Source of the DNA: Dictyoglomus sp.
Lineage (GTDB): Bacteria; Dictyoglomota; Dictyoglomia; Dictyoglomales; Dictyoglomaceae
Reading direction: 5' to 3'
NCBI GenBank assembly: GCA_025060475.1
Contig: JANXBZ010000005.1
Coordinates: forward strand, 62,001-126,000
Length of the DNA stretch: 64,000 bases
Below are positions 30,342 through 37,032 of this stretch, in pieces. The notes below the pieces were generated by a model. The model had not been told where the DNA came from, did no database searches, and saw only the letters and a list, made by a program, of their open reading frames with translations. The number at the start of each line of letters is the position of its first letter. Positions within the stretch are counted from its first letter, which is position 1. A program made the translations under genes and the position numbers.

Positions 30342-31101
30342 TAAAAGCTGTATGGGCTATCATTCTATGATATGGTCTTACTGATAGATCTTCAATTTGC
30401 CAGGGTCTTATTAAAACTTCAAAGGTTTCTATAAAAGCATAGCAAGATGTATTTTTTAAAGCATGGACTGTTTTCTGTGCCTGAATTATAGTTGGTGAAT
30501 AGGAAAGAAAGACACCCCCAGGTCTTAAAGCTCTTATAGTATAATCCACTACTCTCCAAGGTTCTGGAAGATCAAGGATTATTCTATCAAAATTTTCTTC
30601 ATCTATACCTTCATATATATCTTTTAACTTTAGAATATGATTTTCCCTCTTTCCTAAAAACCCTTCTATATTTTTTATGGCTCTTATTGCAAAATCTTCC
30701 CTAACTTCATAAGAAACTACAACTCCTTTTTCTCCTACCGCTTGTAGTAAAGCTATAGTTAATGCTCCTGAACCTATACCTGCTTCAATAACTCTTGCTC
30801 CCTCATAAATGTCTGCCCATATAAGTATTATTCCTATATCCTTTGGATAAATAATTTGAGCAGAACGAGGCATCTCTAAAATATAATCGGAAAAAGTAGG
30901 TCTTAGAGCTAAAAGTTTTCCTCCATGCGTTGATGTAAAGATTGTTCCCTCTTCTTTACCTATTATTTCATTATGGGATAGGGAACCTTTGTTGTAGTAG
31001 AAAATTTTATCCCTTTCTAATTTTATGAGATGTCTGTGTTTTTCATCCCAAAGAATTATCCATTCTCCTTCTTTTAATTTCCCTATATTCCTTTGCTTCA
31101 T
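30283..31101 (-). CDS. trmI: tRNA (adenine-N1)-methyltransferase TrmI
   Basis: A 272-residue class I methyltransferase that makes m1A58 in the tRNA T-loop, important for tRNA stability in thermophiles. The N-terminal small domain (GEWIILWDEKHRHLIKL) is followed by IYPKDIGIILIWADI, the SAM motif IEAGIGSGALTIALLQAV, motif IV DRIILDLPEPW and the C-terminal RPYHRMIAHTAFI. Length fits the bacterial/archaeal TrmI tetramer. The ATG overlaps the polX stop (ATGA), so the two are coupled. The last 19 codons overlap recJ in antisense orientation. Confidence 0.96.
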   Translation of the reverse strand: MKQRNIGKLKEGEWIILWDEKHRHLIKLERDKIFYYNKGSLSHNEIIGKEEGTIFTSTHGGKLLALRPTFSDYILEMPRSAQIIYPKDIGIILIWADIYEGARVIEAGIGSGALTIALLQAVGEKGVVVSYEVREDFAIRAIKNIEGFLGKRENHILKLKDIYEGIDEENFDRIILDLPEPWRVVDYTIRALRPGGVFLSYSPTIIQAQKTVHALKNTSCYAFIETFEVLIRPWQIEDLSVRPYHRMIAHTAFITCARKIHIEREENKSLKA

Positions 31102-32831
31102 ATATTTTTTTTATTTCTTTTTATTTTCTTTCTTATTTCCTCCCAAGGAAGAGTGTTTAAAATATCTTCCTTCTGGAGCCACGCTCTTCTCGCCACATAA
31201 ACTCCATATCTTATTAGAGAAAAACTCTTAATATCATGAGCGTCAGTTCCTATGGAAAATAATAATCCATACTTTTCTTTTGCTCTTTTTGCATCTATAT
31301 CGCAAAGATCTAATCTATCGGGTTGAGCATTTATTTCTAGAATTGTTCCTGTTTCTTTAGATACATGTAATATTGCATCTAGATCTACCTCATATGCTGG
31401 CCTTTTATTTATTAATCTCCCTGTGGGATGACTAATAATATCTACCCATGGATTTTTAATTGCAGATATTAACCTTTCTGTTATTTTTTCTTTACTTTGT
31501 TTAAATCCAGAATGTAATCCTGCTATTACTAAGTCAAATTTTTCTAATATTTGTTGAGGCAGATCTAAACTTCCATCACTTAATATATTGGCTTCTATAC
31601 TATGAATAATTTTAAAATCTCTATATTTTTTATTCAATTCATAAATTTTTTCTCTTTGTTTTTCGATTTTTTCAGGAGTTAGACCTCCTGCTACACCTAA
31701 TGCTTGACTGTGATCAGAAATAACTAAATATTTATATCCAAGTCTATATGCAAAATCTACCATCTCTTCTAAAGTATTTGCACCATCACTCCAATTAGTA
31801 TGGGAATGTAAATCCCCCAAAATATCTTTTTCTTCTATGAGATTTGGAAGTTTCCCAATACTTGCAAGTTCTACTTCACCCTGATCTTCTCTTAGTTCGG
31901 GAGGAATAAATTGTAGACCAAGAATTTCATATATATCTTCTTCTTTTTGTCCTCCAAGTCTTAGGTTATCTTCTAATCTGAAAACTCCATATTCATTAAT
32001 TTTAAGTCCTTTTTTTAAGGCTAATTCTCTAAGTTTTATATTGTGTGCTTTAGATCCAGTGAAATATTGTAATGCTGCGCCAAAGCATTTATCTTCTACA
32101 ACTCTAAAATCCACTTGAATTCCAGGTTCCACATTTATACTTGTTTTGGTAGGTCCCGATGCTATTATATCCTTTAAAATAGGTAATTTTCTTAAGGATT
32201 CATTTACTTTTTCAATATCTTGTGTAGTTATAAGAATATCTATGTCTCCAATTGTTTCTTTTCTTCTTCTTACACTTCCAGCTGGAGTAATGTTCTTAAT
32301 ATACGGATTATTAGAAAGAAAAGATAAAATTTCTTCTATAATAGGAAGCGCAATCCCAAGAGGAATTCTTTCACTTTTTGAGCGTAATTGCTTTATTCCT
32401 TCTAATATATTTTGTTCTACTTTCTCTCCTAATCTAGGAAGTAATCTTATTCTACCCTCTCTTGCTGCTTTCTCTAAACTATCAATATCTTTTATTCCTA
32501 GTTCCTGATATAATCTATATGCGAGTTTAGGGCCTATTCCTGGGATTTTTTCTAATTCTAAGAGTTCAGGAGGTACTTCTTTTCTTAGTTCCTCTAAATA
32601 TGTTACCTTACCGGTAGTAAGATATTCTGATATTTTTTGTGAAATACCTTCTCCTACTCCTTTTATTTCATTAAGTCTTCTTTCTTTAAAAAGTTTTTCA
32701 ATATCTTCAGAGAGATTTTCTATTCTTCTTGCTGCTTCCGCGTATGCAGCGACTTTATATTTATTTTCTCCCTTTAGCTCTAATAAAGCGGAAATTTCGT
32801 ATAAAATTTTTGCAACTTCTAAGTTTCTCAT
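31098..32831 (-). CDS. polX: DNA polymerase X family protein with PHP domain
   Basis: A 577-residue PolX. The N-terminal 8-kDa-like region has helix-hairpin-helix motifs ([30 protein letters not shown]). The palm has the nucleotidyltransferase motif [17 protein letters not shown] with the two catalytic aspartates, and a third Asp in VDFRVVE. The C-terminal PHP domain begins [13 protein letters not shown] and keeps its metal-binding histidines, giving 3'-5' exonuclease or AP-endonuclease activity. The role is base-excision repair gap filling. There is no obvious ribosome-binding site before the ATG. It is divergent from the zinc-ribbon gene at 32961. Confidence 0.95.
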   Translation of the reverse strand: MRNLEVAKILYEISALLELKGENKYKVAAYAEAARRIENLSEDIEKLFKERRLNEIKGVGEGISQKISEYLTTGKVTYLEELRKEVPPELLELEKIPGIGPKLAYRLYQELGIKDIDSLEKAAREGRIRLLPRLGEKVEQNILEGIKQLRSKSERIPLGIALPIIEEILSFLSNNPYIKNITPAGSVRRRKETIGDIDILITTQDIEKVNESLRKLPILKDIIASGPTKTSINVEPGIQVDFRVVEDKCFGAALQYFTGSKAHNIKLRELALKKGLKINEYGVFRLEDNLRLGGQKEEDIYEILGLQFIPPELREDQGEVELASIGKLPNLIEEKDILGDLHSHTNWSDGANTLEEMVDFAYRLGYKYLVISDHSQALGVAGGLTPEKIEKQREKIYELNKKYRDFKIIHSIEANILSDGSLDLPQQILEKFDLVIAGLHSGFKQSKEKITERLISAIKNPWVDIISHPTGRLINKRPAYEVDLDAILHVSKETGTILEINAQPDRLDLCDIDAKRAKEKYGLLFSIGTDAHDIKSFSLIRYGVYVARRAWLQKEDILNTLPWEEIRKKIKRNKKNI

Positions 32832-32960
32832 ACTATATTAATTTTAAAGAAAAAGTTTTTCTTTGAAAAGTTCAAACTATATAAATTTAGACTTGCATCC
32901 TTTTTGATTTTGTCATATTCTCTTATATAAGAAGATTACAGATAAAAAGGAAAAAATTAA

Positions 32961-33680
32961 ATGAAAAAAGAAAATATTCCTAAATTTCTTAATATTCAAA
33001 ATTTAATAATTAGATTAAAGGAAAAAGAAAGAATTTTTAATGACAAAAATCGAGAGTATGAGGAATATAGAAATGAGAAATTTAAGTCTATTAATTTGAA
33101 AGAAGAGGAATTAAAAATTCTTGAGAAAACTATAAAAGATTTAAAATCTGAACAAAAGGAAAGAGAGGATAGGATTAGTATTCTAAGAGAAAAATATCAA
33201 GCAGAAGAAAAAAAAGCATTATTTCTTAAAAATCCTAAAGAAGCTTTACACATAGAAAAAGAGATGGAGAACTTAAAAAATTTAATAAAAAAATTGGAAG
33301 ACGAAGTTTTAGAAATCATGATTGAATTAGAAAATAAAAATAATATCTACATGGAATATAAAAAAGAGATAAGTATTCTTAAAGAGGAATTTTATTTAAA
33401 AGAGAAGGAATATAAAGAAGAGTTAGATAAATTAAAAGAGGAAATTAACCTAATTTTATTAGAAATTGAGAAGAATAAACAGGAAATTTCTTCAGATGAA
33501 ATTATGGAGTTTGAGAATCTCATGAAACAAAAGTCAGATAGGGCAATTTCGAGGGTGATAGATAAAGAGATATGTGAAGGATGTAAACTATCATTGCCAA
33601 AACTTATATTGGATAGACTAAAGAAAAGAGAAGAACTTATTCATTGTCCTAATTGTGGAAGAATTCTTTGGATAGAGTAA
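32961..33680 (+). CDS. coiled-coil protein with C4 zinc ribbon (CdsZ-like, COG1579)
   Basis: A 239-residue protein. Residues 10 to about 190 form a long Lys/Glu-rich antiparallel coiled coil. The C terminus is a zinc ribbon with two CxxC pairs, CEGC and CPNC, about 25 residues apart in the order expected for the zf-RING_7/COG1579 family. Family members have been linked to nucleic acid binding and, in Chlamydia, to transcription (CdsZ), but the role in free-living bacteria is unknown. A run of AAAAAGG precedes the ATG. It overlaps the next gene by one base (TAATG), and both lie directly upstream of rnpB. Confidence 0.88.
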   Translation: MKKENIPKFLNIQNLIIRLKEKERIFNDKNREYEEYRNEKFKSINLKEEELKILEKTIKDLKSEQKEREDRISILREKYQAEEKKALFLKNPKEALHIEKEMENLKNLIKKLEDEVLEIMIELENKNNIYMEYKKEISILKEEFYLKEKEYKEELDKLKEEINLILLEIEKNKQEISSDEIMEFENLMKQKSDRAISRVIDKEICEGCKLSLPKLILDRLKKREELIHCPNCGRILWIE

Positions 33681-34057
33681 TGAGTTTAATTATTTTTATT
33701 GCTTTAGGAATAATTATTATATATTTTGTTGATAAGATTTTAAAACATCTTACTACTCCTCGTTGTCCTAAGTGTGGTAAAATATTATTAACAAAATATA
33801 TTCTTCATAAATCTCCAACTCCTGTAGAGGACGGGATTGAGGAAAAAATTCTATATTGTGAATGTGGGTATGAAAGGAAAATAAAATATGCGGTTCCTTA
33901 CTGGAAAATAATAAGGAAAGAGGGATTTAGAGGATTTGAGATAATTCCGTGGACAGATCTTTATAAGGATAAGAAAGAGGAAGTGGACCAGACAACCGCA
34001 GAATCCTATAAGGATTCTGAGGAAAGTCCGAACACCAAAGGGCAGGGTGCTGGGTAA
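33680..34057 (+). CDS. membrane-anchored zinc-ribbon protein overlapping rnpB
   Basis: A 125-residue protein of unknown family. An N-terminal helix (about residues 2-20) is followed by a zinc ribbon with CPKCGK and, about 35 residues later, CECGYE, then a basic and acidic tail. I chose ATG 33680 because it shares a base with the previous stop; an upstream frame from 33653 lies inside the coiled-coil gene. No stop occurs before 34055, so the last 28 codons lie inside the RNase P RNA gene. The tail is therefore shaped by RNA sequence and is probably unstructured. The function is not known. Confidence 0.7.
   Translation: MSLIIFIALGIIIIYFVDKILKHLTTPRCPKCGKILLTKYILHKSPTPVEDGIEEKILYCECGYERKIKYAVPYWKIIRKEGFRGFEIIPWTDLYKDKKEEVDQTTAESYKDSEESPNTKGQGAG
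33962..33967 (+). promoter_or_regulatory. candidate -10 element of rnpB, inside a coding sequence
   Basis: TATAAG at 33962-33967 would start transcription near 33974, which is exactly where the P1 helix of RNase P RNA begins. The best -35 (TTGAGA, 33936-33941) is 20 nt upstream, longer than usual, so this is a weak call. Processing from a longer transcript is the alternative. Confidence 0.4.
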
Positions 34058-34343
34058 CACCCAGTCAGGGTGACCTGAAGGAAAGTGCCACAGAAAAAAT
34101 ACCGCCCAATTGTAAAAATTGGGTAAGGGTGAAAAGGTGAGGTAAGAGCTCACCAGCAGATGGGTGACCATCTGGCTTGGCAAACCCCACCCGGTGCAAG
34201 GCCAAATAGGAGGGGTTGAGGTGGCCCGCCGACCCTCGGGTTGGCCGCTAAAGGTGATGAGTAATCATCACCTTAGATAGATGGTTGTCGCTCTGAGGAA
34301 TACCTCAGAGAACAGAATTCGGCTTATGGTCCACTTCCTCTTT
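33974..34343 (+). ncRNA. rnpB: RNase P RNA, type A
   Basis: The catalytic RNA that cuts tRNA 5' leaders. Helix P1 is formed by 33974-33989 and 34328-34343, a perfect 16-bp pairing. Conserved regions are all present in order: GAGGAAAGTCCGAACACC (about 34019-34036), GGGTGAAAAGGTGAGGTAAG (from about 34127), the CCCACCCGGTGCAAGG segment, AGATAGATGGTTGTCG (about 34275-34290) and ACAGAATTCGGCTTAT (about 34312-34327). The GGTGCAAGG/P15 region can pair with tRNA CCA ends. Layout and length suit an ancestral (type A) bacterial RNA. The 5' 84 nt overlap the upstream coding sequence. No clear terminator follows. Confidence 0.97.
34329..34343 (+). repeat. P1 3' arm of RNase P RNA, copy 1 of a flanking 15-nt repeat
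   Basis: GTCCACTTCCTCTTT here is repeated with one mismatch as GTCTACTTCCTCTTT at 35317-35331, about 1 kb downstream. The transposase remnant lies between the copies. See the second copy. Confidence 0.7.
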
Positions 34344-34439
34344 GGTACTTGGTATGGACATAGGTACCACTCTTAAGAAATATAGATAAATTCTTAGTGA
34401 AGAAGCCATAATAGGTAAATAGGTCCTCCATAAGTATCA

Positions 34440-35221
34440 CAGGAAATTCAAAGATATGAGGATGAATTAAGAAATTTCCCATCCATGCTAATCCCAAAGC
34501 TTGGTCTTGCTAAATTCCATGTATCTTGCCATCTTTGAGCTTTCTCTAAGAATTCTTCCTTACTTCTGCATCTTTCTGCATGTATCCCTAAGAAATATTC
34601 ATCATCCTGCCTGTGAGAATTATCTACTATCCTCATAAGATGTTTTGCCCCCTTCGGTATTGGTTTTAACTCTACATCTCTCTTAGCTTTTTCTCACTTC
34701 CTAAGCAAAATTCCTCCCCATTATCCCTCCTTATCTCTATTTTATGTCTGATATTATGAGCTCTCAACCATAAACAAAAAAAGACAATAAAAGAAAATCC
34801 AAAAGTAGAATTGAGTTCATATGTTCATATACAAAAAGAGGAAGAGAATTTTTATCTAATAGATGTTTAGTATCAAGTTGAAATTTCTGGTAGGGAAGAA
34901 GAAGTTATTTCTTTTCAGAATAGCTTTGATAGTATTTTCAGAGAAAGAGAGGGAATATTTTCTTTGAAGGAAAGACTTAAGTCTTCTATAGGAGAATCCA
35001 GTTCTTTTAGCCTCAGAGACTATTAAATTTTCAAAGTAAGGAGGAGTTTTGTTAGGAGAGGAAAGAGGTTTCTTGGATAGATCAGATAAAGAACCATCTC
35101 TTGCTCTTCTTACTGTTTTTCTTGATATGCCAAGGATTTTAGCAGTTTTAGAGACATTTCCATTATTTTTTTCTAAGACTTTTCTTACAGTTTCTCTTGC
35201 AAATTTAAGTTGTTCCTCCAT
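34440..35221 (-). pseudogene. decayed IS481-like (integrase-core) transposase
   Basis: Pieces of one transposase lie in order on the minus strand. 35221-34856 encodes the N-terminal helix-turn-helix part (NVSKTAKILGISRKTVRRA) and an RRLKSFLQRKYSLSFSENTI segment. Around 34850-34690 shifting frames encode KFLFAYEHMNSILLLDF and then WLRAHNIRHKIEIRRDNGEEF, the second catalytic Asp region. Around 34675-34448 encodes ELKPIPKGAKHLM, IVDNSHRQDDEYFL and the C-terminal AQRWQDTWNLARPSFGISMDGK. The first Asp block is missing by deletion, at least two frame changes and stops occur, and the total is about 260 codons against roughly 340 for an intact element. No intact copy is in the window. Confidence 0.85.
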
Positions 35222-35282
35222 CCTTGAAGATAATTAAGAGATCTGAAAAAGGGAAGGTTCAATTTCTTAATTATATCAAGGA
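35221..35282. repeat. long imperfect inverted repeat (hairpin)
   Basis: 35221-35242 and 35262-35282 pair over 20 positions, with one small internal loop (2 against 1 nt) and one G-U pair, around a 19-nt loop. The left arm begins at the start codon of the transposase remnant, so on the minus strand it forms the element's 5' untranslated region. It may be an element end or a translational control hairpin. Confidence 0.7.
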
Positions 35283-35316
35283 TTGAGAGGGCAGCCTCGA
35301 TCCTTACCTATCTACT

Positions 35317-35331
35317 GTCTACTTCCTCTTT
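35317..35331 (+). repeat. second copy of the RNase P P1 3' arm sequence
   Basis: GTCTACTTCCTCTTT matches 34329-34343 at 14 of 15 positions. In RNA it could also pair with the rnpB 5' arm, the mismatch becoming a G-U pair. It may be the far side of a duplication made when the insertion element arrived. Confidence 0.6.
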
Positions 35332-35334
35332 TAT

Positions 35335-35363
35335 TTTTCATTTTTTAAATCCTATGATATAAT
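35335..35363 (+). promoter_or_regulatory. promoter of the dcw cluster (mraZ)
   Basis: TTTTCA (35335-35340), a 17-nt spacer, and TGA-TATAAT (35355-35363) form an extended -10 promoter with a perfect -10. The start would be near 35370, inside the first MraZ-type box. Confidence 0.75.
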
Positions 35364-35368
35364 TTTTA

Positions 35369-35392
35369 GTGGTAAAAAGTGGAAATGGGTGG
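35369..35392 (+). promoter_or_regulatory. MraZ operator: three GTGG boxes at 10-nt spacing
   Basis: GTGG occurs at 35369, 35379 and 35389, exactly one helical turn apart, just downstream of the -10 element and before the mraZ start codon. Known MraZ sites are tandem TGGG/GTGG repeats with this period placed at the start of the mraZ operon, so this is very likely the autoregulatory site. Confidence 0.75.
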
Positions 35393-35403
35393 AAGGTATT
35401 ATT

Positions 35404-35844
35404 ATGTTCATAGGGGAATATTTACATTCCTTGGATGAAAAAGGAAGGCTCACTATTCCTAATATTTTTAGACAAGAACTAGGAGAAAAATTTTATATTA
35501 CCCGAGGATTTGACAAATGTCTCCAATTATATACTGTTGAAGAATGGAAAAATTTTTCTGCTCTTTTATTAGAGTTTTCTCCTACCGATGAAGCCTCTCT
35601 TAACGTAAAAAGGTTTTGGTTTTCTGGATCTGTAGAAAGTACCTGGGATAAATTGGGAAGGGTTCTTATTCCTTCATATCTTCGAGAATATGCTGAATTA
35701 GATAGGGATGTTGTTATCATAGGTGTTGGAAGGTATATAGAGATTTGGAGCAAGGAAAATTGGGAGAGATTTAAGAAACAGATAGATCTTTTAGAGAAAA
35801 TAAAAGAAGTTAATGAGAAAGCAGAGAAACTATGGAAAAAGTAG
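35404..35844 (+). CDS. mraZ: transcriptional regulator MraZ
   Basis: A 146-residue MraZ that forms a ring-shaped oligomer and represses or tunes its own operon. It has two tandem AbrB-like domains. The N terminus MFIGEYLHSLDEKGRLTIP is nearly the family consensus, and the second repeat contains STWDKLGRVLIPSYLREYA. The ATG at 35404 is chosen because it matches the conserved N terminus and has GGAAGGT 6-7 nt upstream; a GTG at 35389 would add five unconserved residues and is itself part of an operator box. Three GTGG boxes precede it. It overlaps rsmH by 13 nt. Confidence 0.97.
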   Translation: MFIGEYLHSLDEKGRLTIPNIFRQELGEKFYITRGFDKCLQLYTVEEWKNFSALLLEFSPTDEASLNVKRFWFSGSVESTWDKLGRVLIPSYLREYAELDRDVVIIGVGRYIEIWSKENWERFKKQIDLLEKIKEVNEKAEKLWKK

Positions 35845-36725
35845 TACTTCATGTTCCTGTAATGTTGGAAGAGGTTTTAACTTATCTTAATATAATCCCC
35901 GAAGGCATATATGTTGATGCAACATTAGGAACAGGGGGACATTCAAAAGAGATTCTTAAAAGATTAAAAGGAAAAGGCTTATTAATTGGATTTGATAAAG
36001 ATATAGAAAGTATAAACATTGCTGAAAAGAATTTGAAAGAAATAAGTTCTAATTTTATTTTAGTAAACAAATCTTTTCATGAAATTCCAGAAGTTTTAAA
36101 AGATTTAAACATAGAAAAAGTAAATGGAATATTGTATGATCTTGGCCTTTCTTCTTTTCAACTTGAAGGAAGTAAAAGAGGCTTTTCTTTTAAAAATCTA
36201 GATGAACCATTAGATATGAGATTTTCTTTGAATGAGAGTCTTAGAGCATCTGATATTTTAAATTCTTATTGTGAAAAGGCTTTAGAAAAAATATTTTGGG
36301 AATATGGAGAAGAACCTTTTTCTAGAAAAATTGCTAATTTAATAATAAGCGAAAGAAAAAAGAAATCTTTTGAAAAGGTGAGAGATCTTGTTTCTCTTAT
36401 TGAGAAAAATATTCCAAGAAGGGGAAAAATCCATCCTGCAACTCGTATTTTTCAAGCATTAAGAATAGAGGTAAATAATGAACTCAAAATACTAGAAAAT
36501 TCTTTAGAAAATATTCTTCCATTTTTAAAAGAAGGAGCGAGAATAATTGTTCTATCTTATCACTCTTTAGAGGATAGAATTGTTAAAAATTTTCTGAGAA
36601 ATAACGAAAGTTTAGGAAAAATTAAGATAATATCAAAAAAGATACTTAAACCTTCTGAGGAAGAAGTAAAAAGAAATCCAAGAGCAAGAAGTGCAAAGAT
36701 GAGGGTAGGTGAGAAGATTGGATAG
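35832..36725 (+). CDS. rsmH: 16S rRNA (cytosine-1402-N4)-methyltransferase
   Basis: A 297-residue RsmH (MraW) that methylates C1402 in the ribosomal P site. It begins HVPVMLEEVLTYL and has the SAM loop YVDATLGTGGHSKEIL, FDKDIESI, GILYDLGLSSFQLE and RGFSFKNLDEPLDMRF, all diagnostic. RIFQALRIEVNNEL and the C-terminal NPRARSAKMRV are also typical. The ATG lies inside the mraZ end, so they are coupled. The 3' end overlaps the ftsL start. The position after mraZ is the usual dcw order. Confidence 0.98.
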   Translation: MEKVVLHVPVMLEEVLTYLNIIPEGIYVDATLGTGGHSKEILKRLKGKGLLIGFDKDIESINIAEKNLKEISSNFILVNKSFHEIPEVLKDLNIEKVNGILYDLGLSSFQLEGSKRGFSFKNLDEPLDMRFSLNESLRASDILNSYCEKALEKIFWEYGEEPFSRKIANLIISERKKKSFEKVRDLVSLIEKNIPRRGKIHPATRIFQALRIEVNNELKILENSLENILPFLKEGARIIVLSYHSLEDRIVKNFLRNNESLGKIKIISKKILKPSEEEVKRNPRARSAKMRVGEKIG

Positions 36726-37032
36726 TGTAAAATTGCTTGTAATAGCTATAATATTAATTTTTATTGCTATTTTTATAAATAACGAAGTGACAAGATTAAG
36801 ACTTGAGAATAAAGAAATCCTAAAAAAGATTAGCATTTTAGAAAAAGAAAAGATATATTACGAAGATCTTCTAGTAAAAAAAGTAAGCCTTACTGAGTTA
36901 GAGAATAAAGCAAGAAATATTGGTCTTCTATATCCTGATAATATTTTAGAAATAAAAATAGAAAATGGAAGGATAAAAGAGGTTAAAAAAGAAAAATATT
37001 TAATTATTTCATCTCATCATGATAAATTATAA
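36709..37032 (+). CDS. ftsL: cell division protein FtsL
   Basis: A 107-residue bitopic protein with one membrane helix (about residues 7-24), then a Leu/Ile-rich coiled coil (LRLENKEILKKISILEKEK) and a short tail. Sequence identity to known FtsL is always weak; the call rests on size, topology and its place between rsmH and ftsI. FtsL works with FtsQ (DivIB) and FtsB to activate septal synthesis; no separate ftsB is visible here. The start is GTG at 36709, or possibly TTG at 36718, both inside rsmH. The end overlaps ftsI by 14 nt. Confidence 0.8.
   Translation: MRRLDSVKLLVIAIILIFIAIFINNEVTRLRLENKEILKKISILEKEKIYYEDLLVKKVSLTELENKARNIGLLYPDNILEIKIENGRIKEVKKEKYLIISSHHDKL

Larger units (their letters stand above)
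34344..35403. other. noncoding region with transposase remnant
   Basis: This is the only long stretch without an intact gene. After rnpB (34344-34440) I see only a weak hairpin (GGTAC at 34344-34348 with GTACC at 34364-34368) and nothing codable. 34440-35221 is the transposase pseudogene. 35221-35282 is a large inverted repeat. 35317-35331 is the second copy of the rnpB-derived 15-mer. From 35335 the mraZ promoter and operator begin. No terminal inverted repeats of the insertion element could be identified. Confidence 0.75.

Noticed and set aside
32832-32960. Promoters in the polX / zinc-ribbon divergent gap
   Set aside because: Several weak hexamer pairs exist but none has a convincing match with proper spacing, so none is listed.
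34344-34400. Hairpins after rnpB as terminators
   Set aside because: The stems are short (GGTAC/GTACC and TAAGAA/TTCTTA) and not followed by a T tract.
34856-35221. Stand-alone helix-turn-helix regulator on the minus strand
   Set aside because: The HTH lies at the N terminus of a transposase whose other fragments follow in order; it is part of a pseudogene.
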